This document shows positions 4,903-5,985 of a stretch of DNA of 5,985 nt, one piece after another. The notes below the pieces were generated by a model that was not told where the DNA came from, ran no database searches, and saw only the letters and a program-made list of their open reading frames with translations. Source of the stretch: Pseudanabaena sp. UBA1465 (GTDB taxonomy: Bacteria; Cyanobacteriota; Cyanobacteriia; Pseudanabaenales; Pseudanabaenaceae); NCBI GenBank assembly GCA_002325645.1, contig DCSN01000102.1, positions 1-5,985 of the forward strand. Direction: 5' to 3'. Position 1 is the first letter of the stretch; each line of letters begins with the position of its first letter. The position numbers and the translations under genes are program-made.

Positions 4903-5985
4903 ATGCGTGTTTGTGTCATTGGAACTGGTTATGTGGGTCTAGTAACAGGTGCTTGTCTTGCCTATATTGGTCATGATGTCATTTGTGTTGATAATAACGA
5001 AGAGAAAGTTAAGTTGATGAAGTCGGGGCAGTCTCCGATTCATGAACCGGGATTACCTGAAGTGATCGCTGAGTCAATTCGTCAGGGTAAAATCGAATTT
5101 ACGACGGATATTGCGGCGGGTGTCAGTCATGGCGAAATTTTATTCATTGCCGTGGGTACGCCTTCACTGCCTGATGGTCGTAGTGATATGCGCTATGTCG
5201 AGGCGGTTGCTCGTAGCATTGGCGAAAGTCTAACGGAAGGATATCGCGTTATCGTCAATAAATCGACTGTACCGATTGGCTCTGGTGACTGGGTGCGGAT
5301 GATCGTCCTTGATGGTATGGCTGGCAAGAGCAACACTGATAAGATTCAGTTTGATGTGGTCAGCAATCCCGAATTTTTGCGCGAAGGCGTAGCGGTTTAC
5401 GATACCTTTAATCCCGATCGCATTGTCGTTGGTAGTGGCAGCGATCGCGCTCTGCAACTGATGCAGGATCTTTATAAACCGATTATCGATCGCTCCTTTG
5501 CCCAAGACAAAACCTTGCCGCCAGTCCCAGTCGTAGTCACAGATTTAAACTCGGCGGAAATGATTAAATATGCTGCCAATGCTTTCCTCGCTACCAAAAT
5601 CAGCTTTGTCAATGAGGTTGCCAATATTTGCGATCGCGTTGGTGCAGATGTAAAGGAAGTGGCTAAGGGAATCGGACTAGATTCACGGATTGGCTCCAAG
5701 TTCTTGCAAGCGGGAATTGGCTGGGGTGGATCTTGCTTTGGCAAAGACGTCTCGGCTCTGATTTACACTGCCGAAGACTATGGATATTCCACGGAAATTT
5801 TAAAAGCCTGTGTGCGCGTCAATGAACTTCAGCGTACTCTTGTTGTCGAGAAATTGCAGCAAGCTTTGAAAATCCTGAAGGGTAAAACCATTGGTTTATT
5901 GGGGATGACCTTTAAGCCAGACACAGACGATATGCGCGATGCCCCTGCCTTGACCTTGATCGATCAACTCAGTCGATTGGGCGCG
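4903..5985 (+). CDS. ugd: UDP-glucose 6-dehydrogenase, 3' end beyond window
   Basis: The enzyme oxidises UDP-glucose to UDP-glucuronate with two NAD+, by way of a covalent thioester on cysteine. The window holds 361 residues with an open frame to its edge; the family usually has about 450, so roughly 90-100 C-terminal residues are missing. The N-terminal Rossmann motif is VIGTGYVG (G7, G9, G12). Later come VGTPSLPDG, NKSTVPIGS (T122), SNPEFLREG (E157, E161), AEMIKYAANAFLA (K222, N226) and the active site GGSCFGKD (C278, D282). GLLGMTFKPDTDDMRDAPA opens the C-terminal UDP-binding domain. All expected catalytic residues are present. It starts at ATG 4903; the nearest purine-rich site, AGG at 4888-4890, is weak and distant. 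TAGAAT (4881-4886) with TTGCCT (4856-4861) could be a poor promoter with 19-bp spacing. Its product feeds the upstream uxs enzyme. The gene is also named udg, or rkpK or tuaD in other systems. Confidence 0.96.
   Translation, partial: MRVCVIGTGYVGLVTGACLAYIGHDVICVDNNEEKVKLMKSGQSPIHEPGLPEVIAESIRQGKIEFTTDIAAGVSHGEILFIAVGTPSLPDGRSDMRYVEAVARSIGESLTEGYRVIVNKSTVPIGSGDWVRMIVLDGMAGKSNTDKIQFDVVSNPEFLREGVAVYDTFNPDRIVVGSGSDRALQLMQDLYKPIIDRSFAQDKTLPPVPVVVTDLNSAEMIKYAANAFLATKISFVNEVANICDRVGADVKEVAKGIGLDSRIGSKFLQAGIGWGGSCFGKDVSALIYTAEDYGYSTEILKACVRVNELQRTLVVEKLQQALKILKGKTIGLLGMTFKPDTDDMRDAPALTLIDQLSRLGA

Noticed and set aside
1..5985. tRNA or rRNA genes, CRISPR arrays, insertion sequences, phage or defence genes
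   Set aside because: I looked for cloverleaf-like sequence, regularly spaced repeats, transposase motifs and terminal repeats and saw none.

Overview
The window looks like chromosomal DNA from a cyanobacterium. The main sign is the octamer GCGATCGC (HIP1), present as 11 perfect copies in 6 kb. Moderate GC, AT-rich spacers and protein details such as the riboflavin synthase tail ITPEFLAEHGW fit this. A Pseudanabaena-like filamentous lineage is my guess from composition only; the sequence does not prove a genus.

Left part, all on the minus strand and read from right to left: a HAD-family hydrolase (1458-2174), the alpha chain of riboflavin synthase ribE (771-1418) and nucleoside diphosphate kinase ndk (177-626). 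HAD and ribE are 39 bp apart and probably co-transcribed. A 19-bp perfect hairpin (726-772) ends that unit. ndk then has its own leader, with a 10-bp inverted repeat touching its start codon, and its own bidirectional terminator (139-177). Positions 1-138 hold no gene I can support, only a 7-bp hairpin of unknown role.

A divergent spacer (2175-2312) separates this from the right part, on the plus strand: an outer-membrane-type polysaccharide export protein with one Poly_export and three SLBB modules (2313-3863), a UDP-glucuronate decarboxylase/UDP-xylose synthase (3881-4810) and a UDP-glucose 6-dehydrogenase (4903 to beyond the window end). The two enzymes catalyse consecutive steps, UDP-glucose to UDP-glucuronate to UDP-xylose, and the first gene encodes export machinery. 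The block therefore reads as the edge of an exopolysaccharide, capsule or surface-glycan locus that uses glucuronate and/or xylose. A 53-bp near-palindromic element (4804-4856) lies between uxs and ugd.

Most of the window is ordinary housekeeping and glycan metabolism, and I see no clearly new system. The points most worth checking are the HAD gene as a possible phosphatase of the riboflavin pathway (its missing second aspartate argues against this), the ndk leader fold, the uxs-ugd palindrome, and a 27-codon ORF just upstream of the export gene.
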